26,257 nt of DNA from SIG578 sp045543635 (GCA_045543635.1 JAZQMT010000011.1:1-26257); one strand, 5' to 3'; counted from the stretch's first letter, positions 1-6,973 are shown. Notes: generated from the letters alone by a model not told the origin. A program made the numbers and translations.

Positions 1-28
1 GGTTAACTTTGTCACAGACAATATAACT

Positions 29-74
29 GAGGCACACTTCCTTACGGAGTGTGCCTCAAAAAGCGGTGCTTTTT
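29..74 (+). terminator. Rho-independent terminator of an upstream gene
   Basis: Ten-base arms GAGGCACACT (29-38) and AGTGTGCCTC (48-57) form a perfect stem. A second small hairpin, AAAAAGC-GGT-GCTTTTTT (58-74), follows and ends in a T run. The layout fits termination of a plus-strand gene lying left of the window. Bases 1-28 show nothing recognisable. Confidence 0.7.
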
Positions 75-130
75 TATTGATTTTCGCGAAGTTTTGTGAA
101 AATTTCCTAATTTTTTCTTGCCTTTTGCCT

Positions 131-147
131 ATTACATTAAATGTAAT
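131..147. promoter_or_regulatory. Inverted repeat over the -35 box, possible operator
   Basis: Seven-base arms ATTACAT (131-137) and ATGTAAT (141-147) are separated by TAA and cover the -35 element of the carD-like promoter. A dimeric repressor bound here would block RNA polymerase. The binding protein is unknown, and AT-rich spacers make chance repeats fairly common. Confidence 0.35.
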
Positions 148-160
148 TTTATGGTAAAAT
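132..160 (+). promoter_or_regulatory. Sigma-A-type promoter of the carD-like gene
   Basis: TTACAT (132-137) and TAAAAT (155-160) are spaced by exactly 17 bp and sit 32 bp before the start codon of the carD-like gene. The -35 hexamer lies inside the inverted repeat listed separately. The call is from motif match and position only. Confidence 0.6.
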
Positions 161-192
161 AATACTAAACAAAAAGAAAGTAGGGTGAAAAA

Positions 193-690
193 ATGTTAAA
201 GTGCGGAGATGTTGTTGTTTACAGCGCAACAGGAGTTTGTTTGATAGAGGAAGTTTCTGAAAAGAGCTTTGGCGGTGAAAAAAATAAGTATTATGTTCTC
301 AAGCCGCTTCTGCAAAAAAGCTCGACCGTTTTTATTCCTGTAAATAACGCCCGTTTAACACAAAAAATACACCCTATTCTCTCGCAAGAGGAATTTAAGG
401 AGCTGTTCTGCTCGGTTGCCCAAAGAAAGCCTGTCCGCCCTGAAAGTGAAGCTCTGCGGCATGATAAATTTATTGAAATATTAGAGAGCGGAAATCGCGC
501 GGCACTTATGCTTATGGTCTATGACCTCAGGGCTTTCCAAAAACAGCAGCAGGAAAATGGCAGAAGACTGCACCTGGCTGATGAACGCCTGCTCACCTCT
601 GCCGAAAATCTGCTTTTTGAAGAAATAGCCTATGTTTTTCATATTGAAAAGGACGCTGCTCGTGATTTTCTTGAAAAACAATTTGCCTAA
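193..690 (+). CDS. CarD/CdnL-family transcriptional regulator
   Basis: This 165-residue protein matches the CarD/CdnL/TRCF family. Residues 1-60 form the RNA-polymerase-interacting Tudor-like domain, with the typical opening GDVVVYSATGVCLIEEV, then a K-YYVLKPL strand and the STVFIPV segment. Residues 70-165 are the helical C-terminal domain. In characterised members the N-terminal domain binds the RNAP beta subunit and the helical domain contacts DNA near the -10 element, stabilising open complexes. Length is normal for the family (about 160 aa). The ATG at 193 follows a modest Shine-Dalgarno sequence (TAGGGTG, 181-187). The gene is monocistronic, with its own promoter and a terminator directly after the stop. 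The family assignment is firm; the regulon cannot be read from the sequence. Confidence 0.9.
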   Translation: MLKCGDVVVYSATGVCLIEEVSEKSFGGEKNKYYVLKPLLQKSSTVFIPVNNARLTQKIHPILSQEEFKELFCSVAQRKPVRPESEALRHDKFIEILESGNRAALMLMVYDLRAFQKQQQENGRRLHLADERLLTSAENLLFEEIAYVFHIEKDAARDFLEKQFA

Positions 691-733
691 AAAATCCTCC
701 GAGTAGGTATATGTCACCTACCCGGAGGATTTT
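691..733 (+). terminator. Terminator of the carD-like gene
   Basis: Arms AAAATCCTCCGAGTAGGT (691-708) and ACCTACCCGGAGGATTTT (716-733) pair with a single A-C mismatch on the plus strand, which becomes a G-U pair on the minus strand. The hairpin begins at the base after the stop codon and continues into AT-rich DNA. It could work on both strands. Confidence 0.8.
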
Positions 734-774
734 AATTTTACTTGTCTTTTTGTTTTTATAATAAATTCTGTTAT

Positions 775-790
775 AAAATCAGCTGATTTT
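775..790. repeat. Perfect 16-bp palindrome between two terminators
   Basis: AAAATCAGCTGATTTT is fully self-complementary. It lies in the 88-bp spacer between the carD terminator and the surface-protein terminator. No promoter or gene sits beside it, and no function is assigned. Confidence 0.4.
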
Positions 791-821
791 AGTAGCGGCG
801 CCCTTAGTGCTCAGAAACACA

Positions 822-857
822 AAAATTCCCCTCCGAGAAATCTCGGAGGGGAATTTT
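822..857 (-). terminator. Terminator of the surface-protein gene
   Basis: Arms AAAATTCCCCTCCGAGA (822-838) and TCTCGGAGGGGAATTTT (841-857) form a 17-bp perfect stem with a two-base centre. On the minus strand the stem runs into a T-rich stretch (TTTTTGTGTTT). It lies 23 bp beyond the stop codon of the surface-protein gene. Confidence 0.85.
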
Positions 858-880
858 ATCAAGCTTTATTTATGCTTTAA

Positions 881-3847
881 TTATTTTGTTGCTCTGTTCT
901 TTTTGGTTGCAAAGAGAACGGTAGCAGCACCGAGGCTTACGATCATCATGATCATAACAAAGAGAGAGTTTTCGCCGGTAGCGGGAGATTTATCCTCTTC
1001 CTTATTCTCTTCTTTGTTTTCCTCTTTATCTTCTTCGCCAAGAGCGTCAACAAAGTTCCTTTGCTCGGTCTCGTCGCAGTGTGCGCACTCATAAAGGTCA
1101 TAGCCCTTTTCGGTAGCGGTAGGAGCAACAGTCTCCTTCAGCTCCATCTCGTGAGCAAGCTTCTCGACAGTCTCAACGCCTTCCTGAACTTCGCCGCAAA
1201 CAGAGCACTTCTTACCGGCAGTGGTGCCTTCGGTGGTGCAGGTTGCGTCTACAGGAGCAACATCGACATCCTTATCATGAGCTTTCTTCTCAACAACCTG
1301 CTGAGCGACCTGTACTTCGCCGCAAACAGAGCATTTCTTGCCCTCGGTAAGTCCGGTTGCGGTGCAGGTTGCTTCTACTGCAGCAATTGTCTCGTTCTGA
1401 TCGTGAGCCTTCTTCTCAACAACCTGCTGAGCGACCTGAACTTCGCCGCACATCGAGCATTTCTTACCTTCGGTAAGTCCGGTTGTGGTGCAGGTTGCTT
1501 CTACTGCAGCAATTGTTGCGTTCTGGTCATGTGCTTTCTTCTCAACAACCTGCTGAGCGACCTGAACCTCGCCGCATCCGGTGCATTTCTTACCTTCGGT
1601 AAGTCCGGTTGTGGTGCAGGTTGCTTCTACTGCGGGGATGATCTCAGCCTGATTGTGTGCTCCCTTGGGAGTTTCAGTCTGAGCGACTTGAACCTCACCG
1701 CACATCGAGCACTTCTTGCCCTCGGTAAGTCCGGTTGCGGTGCAGGATGCTGGTACTTCGGGAATAATCTCATTTTGGTCGTGATCTTTCTTAGCAGTTT
1801 CAGTCTGAGCGACCTGAACCTCACCGCACATCGAGCACTTCTTGCCCTCGGTAAGTCCGGTTGTGGTGCAGGTTGCTTCTACTGCAGCAATTGTCTCATT
1901 CTGGTCATGTGCTTTCTTCTCAACAACTTGCTGAGCTACCTGAACCTCGCCGCACATCGAGCACTTTTTGCCCTCAGTAAGTCCGGTCTCGGTGCAGGTT
2001 GCTTCTACTGCAGCAATAACGCCTTTGTCATCGTGTGCTTTTTTAGCAGTTTCAGTGGGTGCTACTAAAATCTCGCCGCAAACAGAGCACTTCTTACCTT
2101 CGGTAAGTCCGGTTGTGGTGCAGGTTGCTTCTACTGCGGGAATAGTGGTTTCTTTATGACCGGCAGTCTCGCAATCGGTGGTGTGGTATTCAATAAACTT
2201 AGCATCATCTTCAACAAAGAAGATCTCGCCTGCATAGAAGGCTTTTCCATGCTCAAAGCCGGATTCTAAGTTATAATAGATACCCTGCCAAGCATTGTTA
2301 TAATAGCCACCCCAACCAATCTTAATTCTGTCAATATCAAGAACGGTAGAATCCTTAATAAATCCGCTGATGGGAACAAGGACATAACCATCCATATTTC
2401 CGGCATATATGATAGAACCGCCGCTGACAGCAAGGGTTTCTGTTGTGCCGGTAGCAAGGTCAACATAAGTGACACTATCGGTATTTCTGAGTTTAAACTC
2501 AAGGGTACGGAAAGCAGTACCCGACCAAGGACGCGGACTAATGGTAAAGCTAAATTCCTCGTTAGGAACGGTTCCGTCCTTAGTTGCGATACGGAATGCT
2601 AAGGTCTTTACATTGGTAAGGTCGATCTCATCGGGAACACCCTTTTTTCGAACAGCATACGCTGCAGGAACAGCACCCTCAAGCTTGGTCATGTCATAGT
2701 TATCATTCATGGTAAGCATTGCATTATGGCTTGTATATCCGGGGTTTAAGGTAATCTCGTGTGCAAGGTCGCCATTGGGGAGAGTTGTAATGTGAATAAA
2801 CTGTCTGGTACTCTCGGTATGAACATTCTCATTGTCATCAGGATCAAACTTTGCTTTACCAACTGCAGCGCCTGCCTGAACCTGCTGGAAGCTTCTGTAG
2901 CATCCAATACGCATTGCGTAGGAAGCAGTATCAGCTCCGCCATTGGGATAATACATCTTGCCTGCAACGCCGCGATTTGTAGCACGAGCCTTAGCAAAGG
3001 TTTCAACATCCGATACGAGGAAGCAGTCACCAACAAGGAGCTCCTTATCTGCCCAAGAGCTTTCTTTTGCTGCACGTCCATCAATATCAGTGGGGCCGGA
3101 TCTGAACTGAATGCTCATGCCCTTAAAGCTGGTTCTTAAGAATTCTTTAAGAATTTTTACTTCGCCCGAGGTTGCTGCAAAGGGAATCATCAAATATCCG
3201 TCTGCATCACCGGAAAATTCATATCCGGAGGGGTGGGGATGATCCTCAGAGCTTTGGGGAAGATAAGTGGACTGGGGAAATGCCCAAGTCATAGAACCAT
3301 CTTCCAGATCAAGCCAACGATAAGCATGATTATACTCTTTGGGAAGAACCAAATAAGAGCCATCAGCTGCTACAAGGTTCAAGCGCAATGTAGCAGTTTC
3401 ATCCGAAAATGCGGGGCTGTTATCATTGAGCTTCATGCGAACTGCAAGATACATTGTATCTGCAAGAGTTTTGTTTGTTTCATCTTCGTTAAGAGGAATC
3501 TCTTCGGGGATACCTATGCCTGTATAAGATGTGTCATTACCATAGGTAAACTTAGCATCAAAAACAGCATCCAATGTGCTGTTAAGAGCTACGTCTCCGG
3601 TTTCATCATCCATCATATACGGATCATTAAATACGATGAAGTTCTCTCCATCTTCCTGACGAACGGTCAGGGTTCGGTCATCTGTTGTGGTGTACTTGGT
3701 TGCGTCTAAGGCATTGGTAACATCAAACAGATAAGATGCACCGTCTCCGGTGGCATAGCGGTTCGTGGTCTCAGCAAAAGCTGAGAAGGATGCATAGCCA
3801 AGAACCATTGCCATCGTCAGAACGATTGCTAAAATTCTTTTCTTCAT
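881..3847 (-). CDS. Secreted, sortase-anchored surface protein with eight Cys/His repeats
   Basis: A 988-residue wall protein of unknown ligand. Residues 1-25 are a signal peptide ending SAFA. Residues about 75-285 and 365-555 are two beta-rich, possibly carbohydrate-binding-like regions that look related: each has a DGY-hydrophobic-P strand (residues 214-223 and 484-493) and ends in a G-(D/E)-x-F-(L/F)-V-x-D strand. Residues 570-905 are eight tandem 42-residue repeats, each with one Cys, a CxxC pair and usually a His. A degenerate ninth half-repeat, an acidic Lys/Glu linker, the sortase motif SPATG (codons at 974-988), a hydrophobic helix and a basic tail follow. The start is the ATG at 3847, because GGAGGT lies 7 nt before it; an ATG 15 bases upstream overlaps that Shine-Dalgarno sequence and is rejected. 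The gene is monocistronic. No sortase gene is in the window. Confidence 0.85.
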   Translation of the reverse strand: MKKRILAIVLTMAMVLGYASFSAFAETTNRYATGDGASYLFDVTNALDATKYTTTDDRTLTVRQEDGENFIVFNDPYMMDDETGDVALNSTLDAVFDAKFTYGNDTSYTGIGIPEEIPLNEDETNKTLADTMYLAVRMKLNDNSPAFSDETATLRLNLVAADGSYLVLPKEYNHAYRWLDLEDGSMTWAFPQSTYLPQSSEDHPHPSGYEFSGDADGYLMIPFAATSGEVKILKEFLRTSFKGMSIQFRSGPTDIDGRAAKESSWADKELLVGDCFLVSDVETFAKARATNRGVAGKMYYPNGGADTASYAMRIGCYRSFQQVQAGAAVGKAKFDPDDNENVHTESTRQFIHITTLPNGDLAHEITLNPGYTSHNAMLTMNDNYDMTKLEGAVPAAYAVRKKGVPDEIDLTNVKTLAFRIATKDGTVPNEEFSFTISPRPWSGTAFRTLEFKLRNTDSVTYVDLATGTTETLAVSGGSIIYAGNMDGYVLVPISGFIKDSTVLDIDRIKIGWGGYYNNAWQGIYYNLESGFEHGKAFYAGEIFFVEDDAKFIEYHTTDCETAGHKETTIPAVEATCTTTGLTEGKKCSVCGEILVAPTETAKKAHDDKGVIAAVEATCTETGLTEGKKCSMCGEVQVAQQVVEKKAHDQNETIAAVEATCTTTGLTEGKKCSMCGEVQVAQTETAKKDHDQNEIIPEVPASCTATGLTEGKKCSMCGEVQVAQTETPKGAHNQAEIIPAVEATCTTTGLTEGKKCTGCGEVQVAQQVVEKKAHDQNATIAAVEATCTTTGLTEGKKCSMCGEVQVAQQVVEKKAHDQNETIAAVEATCTATGLTEGKKCSVCGEVQVAQQVVEKKAHDKDVDVAPVDATCTTEGTTAGKKCSVCGEVQEGVETVEKLAHEMELKETVAPTATEKGYDLYECAHCDETEQRNFVDALGEEDKEENKEENKEEDKSPATGENSLFVMIMMIVSLGAATVLFATKKNRATK
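974..988 (-). other. Sortase recognition motif codons (SPATG)
   Basis: These five codons encode Ser-Pro-Ala-Thr-Gly. They are followed by a hydrophobic stretch of about 20 residues and a KKNRATK tail, which is the classic cell-wall sorting signal. Ser replaces the canonical Leu, as in the SPxTG motifs used by some clostridial sortases. Confidence 0.75.
1133..2140 (-). repeat. Eight tandem 126-bp coding repeats
   Basis: Eight in-frame 126-bp units encode 42-residue repeats with consensus Cys7, Cys18-x-x-Cys21 and His36. The shared core reads GLTEGKKCSMCGEVQVAQ. Units 2 and 6 differ at one residue; units 4 and 8 are the most divergent. The DNA is also strongly conserved between units, including long shared blocks such as GGTAAGTCCGGTTG on the plus strand. 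It is a protein-coding tandem repeat, not a CRISPR array. Confidence 0.95.
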
Positions 3848-3854
3848 TCTTTTG

Positions 3855-3860
3855 ACCTCC
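3855..3860 (-). promoter_or_regulatory. Ribosome binding site that fixes the surface-protein start
   Basis: GGAGGT on the minus strand lies 7 nt before the ATG at 3847 and overlaps the upstream in-frame ATG at 3862. It therefore selects the MKKRILAIVL start and gives a normal signal peptide. Confidence 0.85.
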
Positions 3861-3900
3861 ATTTTATAATATAAAATTGTACCTTTCGGTTTACAAAATA

Positions 3901-3929
3901 ATTATACAAACTTAAGCCAAAATTGTAAA
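3901..3929 (-). promoter_or_regulatory. Promoter of the surface-protein gene
   Basis: On the minus strand, TTTACA (3929-3924) and TATAAT (3906-3901) are separated by exactly 17 bp, a near-consensus sigma-A promoter. The start codon lies about 50 bp further on, leaving a short leader. No operator is evident. The rest of 3930-4040 is AT-rich, with no gene that I can see. Confidence 0.8.
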
Positions 3930-4040
3930 CTGACATTCTGTCCAAAATAAAAAAAAAATCTTGTACATATTGAACAATTTTTTTAAAAAGTTTGTATAAT
4001 ATAATCCAAAAATGGTAATTTTAAGTTGAAATAAAACCAT

Positions 4041-4069
4041 TTGACCGCCCGAAGGAAATATGTTACAAT
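4041..4069 (+). promoter_or_regulatory. Promoter of rnpB
   Basis: TTGACC (4041-4046) and TACAAT (4064-4069) are spaced by 17 bp. The expected start of transcription, about 7 bp on, coincides with the first paired base of the RNase P RNA. Confidence 0.85.
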
Positions 4070-4075
4070 AGAACG

Positions 4076-4425
4076 CAGAGCAGACTGTGTGGCAGCGCAA
4101 GATTTTCATCTTGTGAGGAAAGTCCGGGCTTCAAAGGGCAGGATAACTGCTAACGGCAGCCGAAGGTGACTTCCGGGAAAGTGCAACAGAAAATATCCGC
4201 CCGCATTTTTTGCGGGTAAGGATGAAAAGGCGGGGTAAGAGCCCACCGGGGCACAGGTAACTGTGCCTGCTGTGTAAACCCTATCCGAAGCAACATCCGG
4301 TGGAAGAAAAGGCTATATAGGGGCTGCCCGTCCCTCTTTTCTTCGGATGGCGAAGAGGCAACCGGCAACGGCTTGTCCAAGATAGATTGTCACACGCGAC
4401 AGAACCCGGCTTATAGGTCTGCTCT
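4076..4425 (+). ncRNA. rnpB: RNase P RNA (type A)
   Basis: This is the catalytic RNA of RNase P, which cleaves 5' leaders from pre-tRNAs. Conserved core segments are visible in order: GAGGAAAGTCCGGGC near 4115, GTGCAACAGAAA near 4182, GGTAAGAGCCCACCG near 4234, CTGTGTAAACCC near 4270 and ACAGAACCCGGCTTATAG near 4400. The ends pair as AGAGCAGAC (4077-4085) with GTCTGCTCT (4417-4425), giving helix P1 and both boundaries. The length of about 350 nt and the block order match the ancestral type A fold rather than the Bacillus type B fold. It has its own promoter and terminator. Confidence 0.97.
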
Positions 4426-4463
4426 AAAAGAACAGGCAAGCGAAATCGCTTGCCTGTTCTTTT
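4426..4463. terminator. Bidirectional terminator shared by rnpB and the permease gene
   Basis: Arms AAAAGAACAGGCAAGCGA (4426-4443) and TCGCTTGCCTGTTCTTTT (4446-4463) form an 18-bp perfect stem with an AA centre. It abuts the 3' end of rnpB, and the permease stop codon (4462-4464) overlaps its right arm. A and T tracts at the two ends let it serve both converging transcripts. Confidence 0.9.
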
Positions 4464-5871
4464 ATTCTATATAAGTTTTGGTTTCTTTTCCCTTAAGCAG
4501 TGCGCCTATTGCCATTACAATCGCAAAAATAATAAGATACCAAACGCACGCCATTCTATGCGCATCAATACAGGCGTAAATCATAAACAAAGAACCCGCT
4601 ATTGCAAGCACAGGGAAAACAAAGCGGCGCATAAACGTTTCTTTCTTTTCCTTTATCATCCATGCTATAAAAATCGGAAGATAGAATGCATAAATGGTAA
4701 CGATAGGAATTTCTGTGGGGTCGAAAACAAACGGGCCGCTCCAAGTTTTTGCAAGATTGGACAAATAGAAATAGAAGCACCATGCCGCACAGCATACAAG
4801 CCCTAATACCGAAGAGTTGGTGACACTGTTGGTCTGGGAGTCGACCTGTGCAAATATTTTGGGGCGAGGTCCCTCATTGCGCACCGCAATCGAATACATT
4901 CCGCGGCAACAGCCAAGCATAAGCCCATTCATGGTTCCCATACATGAAATCGCAATAAAGAGGTTTAAAACATTGCCAAGCACATTTCCGAAAACATGCG
5001 TAAATGCCGTTGTAGCGCCCTTATCAGCAAGCACCTGATTGCTCTCTCCGCCCGCAACACCGATATAATAGAAAAGATAGACGGCGATAATAATAAGCGC
5101 ACCTATCACAAGCGCTCTGGGCAGATTTTTTTTCGCATTCTTTATCTCCGCGTTGATGGATGTGGCGATTATCCAGCCCTCATATGCAAAAGCCGTTGCA
5201 CAAACAGCCGCAAGCAAGGGACTGCCGGAAACCTCATAACCAATGGCATTGGTAGCGAAATTATTAGCAAGTGTACCACTGGCGAGCCCATAAATAATTC
5301 CTCCGACTGCCATGAGAAGCAGCGGAACTAACTTGATAAAGGTAGTTGACACCTGAAACTTACCTGCAAGCTTGGGTGAAAGAGCGTTGAGTGCAAAAGA
5401 GGCAACCAGATAGAGCATCATCAGCACCATGCACTCAGGCCCCATCACCTCTTCCGCACCCGCATTCCCCCCTGCCAGCGAAAGCAGCGGAAACTCGGGA
5501 GCAACCGAGCGCAAAAACACCAGCGTATAACGGGCAGAAAGCCATGCAAGCGCACTGGTCAAGGTCGGGTAATATATAAACGTTAAAAACCAGCCGACCA
5601 TGTAGGCATATTTTTTTCCGACGGTAGCCTCGGCATAGTCAACAATACCATTGACCTTTTGATATTTCTGTGCCATGGAGCAGAAGGCAAGGATGCAGAC
5701 CAGCATGATAAGACCGCCGATAAGCCAAGCCAAAATGCCAAGCGGCATATCGCCGCCTGTTTTTTGTAAAATAGTCTGTGCTTTAAAGAAAACGCCTGAA
5801 CCGATAACAATTCCGACTACCATACAAATAGCGGTAACAAGCCCATATTTTTTTGTAAGTTTATTTTCCAT
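4462..5871 (-). CDS. APC-family amino acid permease
   Basis: A 469-residue integral membrane protein of the amino acid-polyamine-organocation superfamily. The N-terminus carries the family hallmark VVGIVIGSGVFF in TM1 (about residues 18-29), whose unwound glycine segment binds the substrate amino group and carboxylate. About 12 hydrophobic helices follow. The segment AFAYEGWIIATSINAEIKN around TM6 also fits the amino-acid exchanger subfamily. The ATG at 5871 follows AGGGGGG with suitable spacing. The gene stands alone with its own promoter and shares a terminator with rnpB. Substrate cannot be assigned from sequence; LAT/SteT-like exchangers are the nearest type I can recall. Confidence 0.88.
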   Translation of the reverse strand: MENKLTKKYGLVTAICMVVGIVIGSGVFFKAQTILQKTGGDMPLGILAWLIGGLIMLVCILAFCSMAQKYQKVNGIVDYAEATVGKKYAYMVGWFLTFIYYPTLTSALAWLSARYTLVFLRSVAPEFPLLSLAGGNAGAEEVMGPECMVLMMLYLVASFALNALSPKLAGKFQVSTTFIKLVPLLLMAVGGIIYGLASGTLANNFATNAIGYEVSGSPLLAAVCATAFAYEGWIIATSINAEIKNAKKNLPRALVIGALIIIAVYLFYYIGVAGGESNQVLADKGATTAFTHVFGNVLGNVLNLFIAISCMGTMNGLMLGCCRGMYSIAVRNEGPRPKIFAQVDSQTNSVTNSSVLGLVCCAAWCFYFYLSNLAKTWSGPFVFDPTEIPIVTIYAFYLPIFIAWMIKEKKETFMRRFVFPVLAIAGSLFMIYACIDAHRMACVWYLIIFAIVMAIGALLKGKETKTYIE

Positions 5872-5900
5872 GTTTACCCCCCTATGTTTTTTTTAGTTTG

Positions 5901-5928
5901 ATTTTAACATATTTTCCCAAAAAATCAA
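5901..5928 (-). promoter_or_regulatory. Promoter of the permease gene
   Basis: On the minus strand, TTGATT (5928-5923) and TAAAAT (5906-5901) are spaced by 16 bp. The leader to the ATG at 5871 is only about 25 nt, too short for a riboswitch. Confidence 0.65.
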
Positions 5929-5957
5929 GTATTTTCTTTCATTTTTGCATTTAAATG

Positions 5958-5991
5958 GGCAAAAAACAAAGGGCGGGACTGCTGCCCCACC
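5958..5991 (-). terminator. Terminator of the sdpR-sdpI operon
   Basis: On the minus strand GGTGGGG pairs with TCCCGCC (two G-U pairs) around a CAGCAG loop, and CTTTGTTTTTTG follows. It starts 7 bp after the sdpI stop codon. Confidence 0.7.
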
Positions 5992-5997
5992 TGCATT

Positions 5998-6630
5998 TTA
6001 TTTGTGCTTTTTGTAATAACAGTATGAATAAATGATAGGTGCCGCAACCGCAACGATAATAACTGCAAAAAACAGCCATACAGCCCCGAAAACCGAACAC
6101 AGCACGCTTACAGCTCCGCATAGAACCCAAAGCCTGCCCGCAAAGCGGTGGGTATGATTCCAGTTATCTTCATCGCTCAGGGTCCAGCTTATCTTAATGC
6201 CCATGCTGTAATTCTGGCTGCTTTTGGGCAGATAATTTCCTATAACAATAAGAAGCAGTCCAAAGAAAATAAGCACAATTCTCGTAAAATTAAATTTCAG
6301 ACCCATTGCATAGGTGTAAATTGCCGTGCTGCACAAAAGCGATAGAATTGGAATGAGCCATAAAATAACGCCCATGGATTTGCCGCTTATGTTTTTGCTT
6401 TTCGGGTCAAGCGAGGTCGCAAACATACAAAGCCACTCCAGACCTGCCAAAAAAAGCGGAAGCCCAAACACCGCAAACCATTTGCTGCTCCATCCGTTTG
6501 CCTCGTTATCTGCCCCAAAATGCGTTGCTATCCTTTCGGGCAAACTATCCCAAAGTATAATGCCGACTACTATGGGCAAAAGCGTTATAATGGTAGTAAT
6601 AATTAAGCTCTTCCTATATTTTTTAATCAT
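5998..6630 (-). CDS. sdpI: SdpI-family membrane protein (immunity/DUF1648)
   Basis: A 210-residue protein with about six membrane helices. The N-terminal part is a DUF1648 domain (residues 10-60, with LPERIATHFGADNEANGWSS). The C-terminal part matches the SdpI/YhfL domain (residues 120-205, with IVIGNYLPKS and a TLSDEDNWNHTHR-type loop). In Bacillus subtilis SdpI protects against the SDP cannibalism toxin and sequesters SdpR at the membrane. Here no sdpA, sdpB or sdpC toxin gene is nearby, so it may protect against foreign peptides or work as a membrane sensor. It overlaps sdpR by 8 bp, which implies coupled translation. The family is clear; the ligand is unknown. Confidence 0.88.
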   Translation of the reverse strand: MIKKYRKSLIITTIITLLPIVVGIILWDSLPERIATHFGADNEANGWSSKWFAVFGLPLFLAGLEWLCMFATSLDPKSKNISGKSMGVILWLIPILSLLCSTAIYTYAMGLKFNFTRIVLIFFGLLLIVIGNYLPKSSQNYSMGIKISWTLSDEDNWNHTHRFAGRLWVLCGAVSVLCSVFGAVWLFFAVIIVAVAAPIIYSYCYYKKHK

Positions 6631-6898
6631 TTTCCCTTTCTCCTTTCAAATCACTTATCCAAAGCATGATCTCCTCTAAAACCGAGGCGTTGAGTTCATA
6701 GATGATAAATTTACCCTCTCGCTTATCGCGAATGAGGTCCGCCTCCTTTAAAACTGCAAGATGCCGCGAAATTGCAGCAGCAGTTATATCAAATCTCTCG
6801 CCTATCTCTCCCGCACTTTTCTTTCCCGAGCGCAAAAGGTTTAATATTTCCCTTCTGGTCGGGTCAGCAAGCGCACGAAGCGTGTTTTGCAGACCCAT
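6623..6898 (-). CDS. sdpR: ArsR-family repressor, SdpR-like
   Basis: A 91-residue winged-helix regulator. ALADPTRREILNLLR (residues 9-23) is the ArsR family opening, the recognition helix follows at ITAAAISRHLAVLKEADLI (about 38-56), and the wing is DKREGKFIIYEL. No metal-binding CxC motif is present, so it belongs to the non-metal SdpR branch. In B. subtilis SdpR represses its own sdpRI operon until SdpI captures it. The ATG at 6898 follows GGAGGG at 6 nt. It is first in a two-gene operon with a consensus promoter and an inverted repeat at the predicted transcription start, which fits autorepression. Confidence 0.9.
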   Translation of the reverse strand: MGLQNTLRALADPTRREILNLLRSGKKSAGEIGERFDITAAAISRHLAVLKEADLIRDKREGKFIIYELNASVLEEIMLWISDLKGEREND

Positions 6899-6917
6899 TT
6901 TTCTCCCTCCTATTTAT

Positions 6918-6940
6918 TTAACATTTAACTTAATTGTTAA
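6918..6940. promoter_or_regulatory. Probable SdpR operator
   Basis: Arms TTAACA (6918-6923) and TGTTAA (6935-6940) flank an 11-bp AT-rich centre. The repeat covers the expected transcription start of sdpR and lies just upstream of its ribosome site. That is the usual location and symmetry for an autoregulating ArsR-family dimer. The binding is inferred. Confidence 0.55.
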
Positions 6941-6944
6941 TTAT

Positions 6945-6973
6945 ATTATATTATAAAAGGATTTGTTTGTCAA
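6945..6973 (-). promoter_or_regulatory. Promoter of sdpR-sdpI
   Basis: On the minus strand, TTGACA (6973-6968) and TATAAT (6950-6945) are both perfect consensus hexamers with a 17-bp spacer. Such a strong promoter makes sense if a repressor normally holds it off. Confidence 0.85.

Noticed and set aside
1061..2068. Long plus-strand open frame of 335 codons over the surface-protein gene
   Set aside because: It is the antisense shadow of the 126-bp repeats; periodic DNA keeps an opposite frame open. There is no ribosome site, and the minus-strand frame has a signal peptide and anchor.
1133..2140. Regular repeats that could suggest a CRISPR array
   Set aside because: The unit is 126 bp, coding and in frame, with no short repeat/unique spacer pattern and no cas genes.
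4150..4380. Minus-strand open frame inside rnpB
   Set aside because: The region is the conserved RNase P RNA core on the plus strand; the frame is incidental.
5872..5900. Riboswitch ahead of the permease gene
   Set aside because: The predicted leader is about 25 nt, too short for any known riboswitch.
6623..6898. sdpR-sdpI read as a toxin-antitoxin pair
   Set aside because: The membrane protein matches the SdpI immunity family and the small protein is an ArsR-type repressor; neither looks like a toxin.
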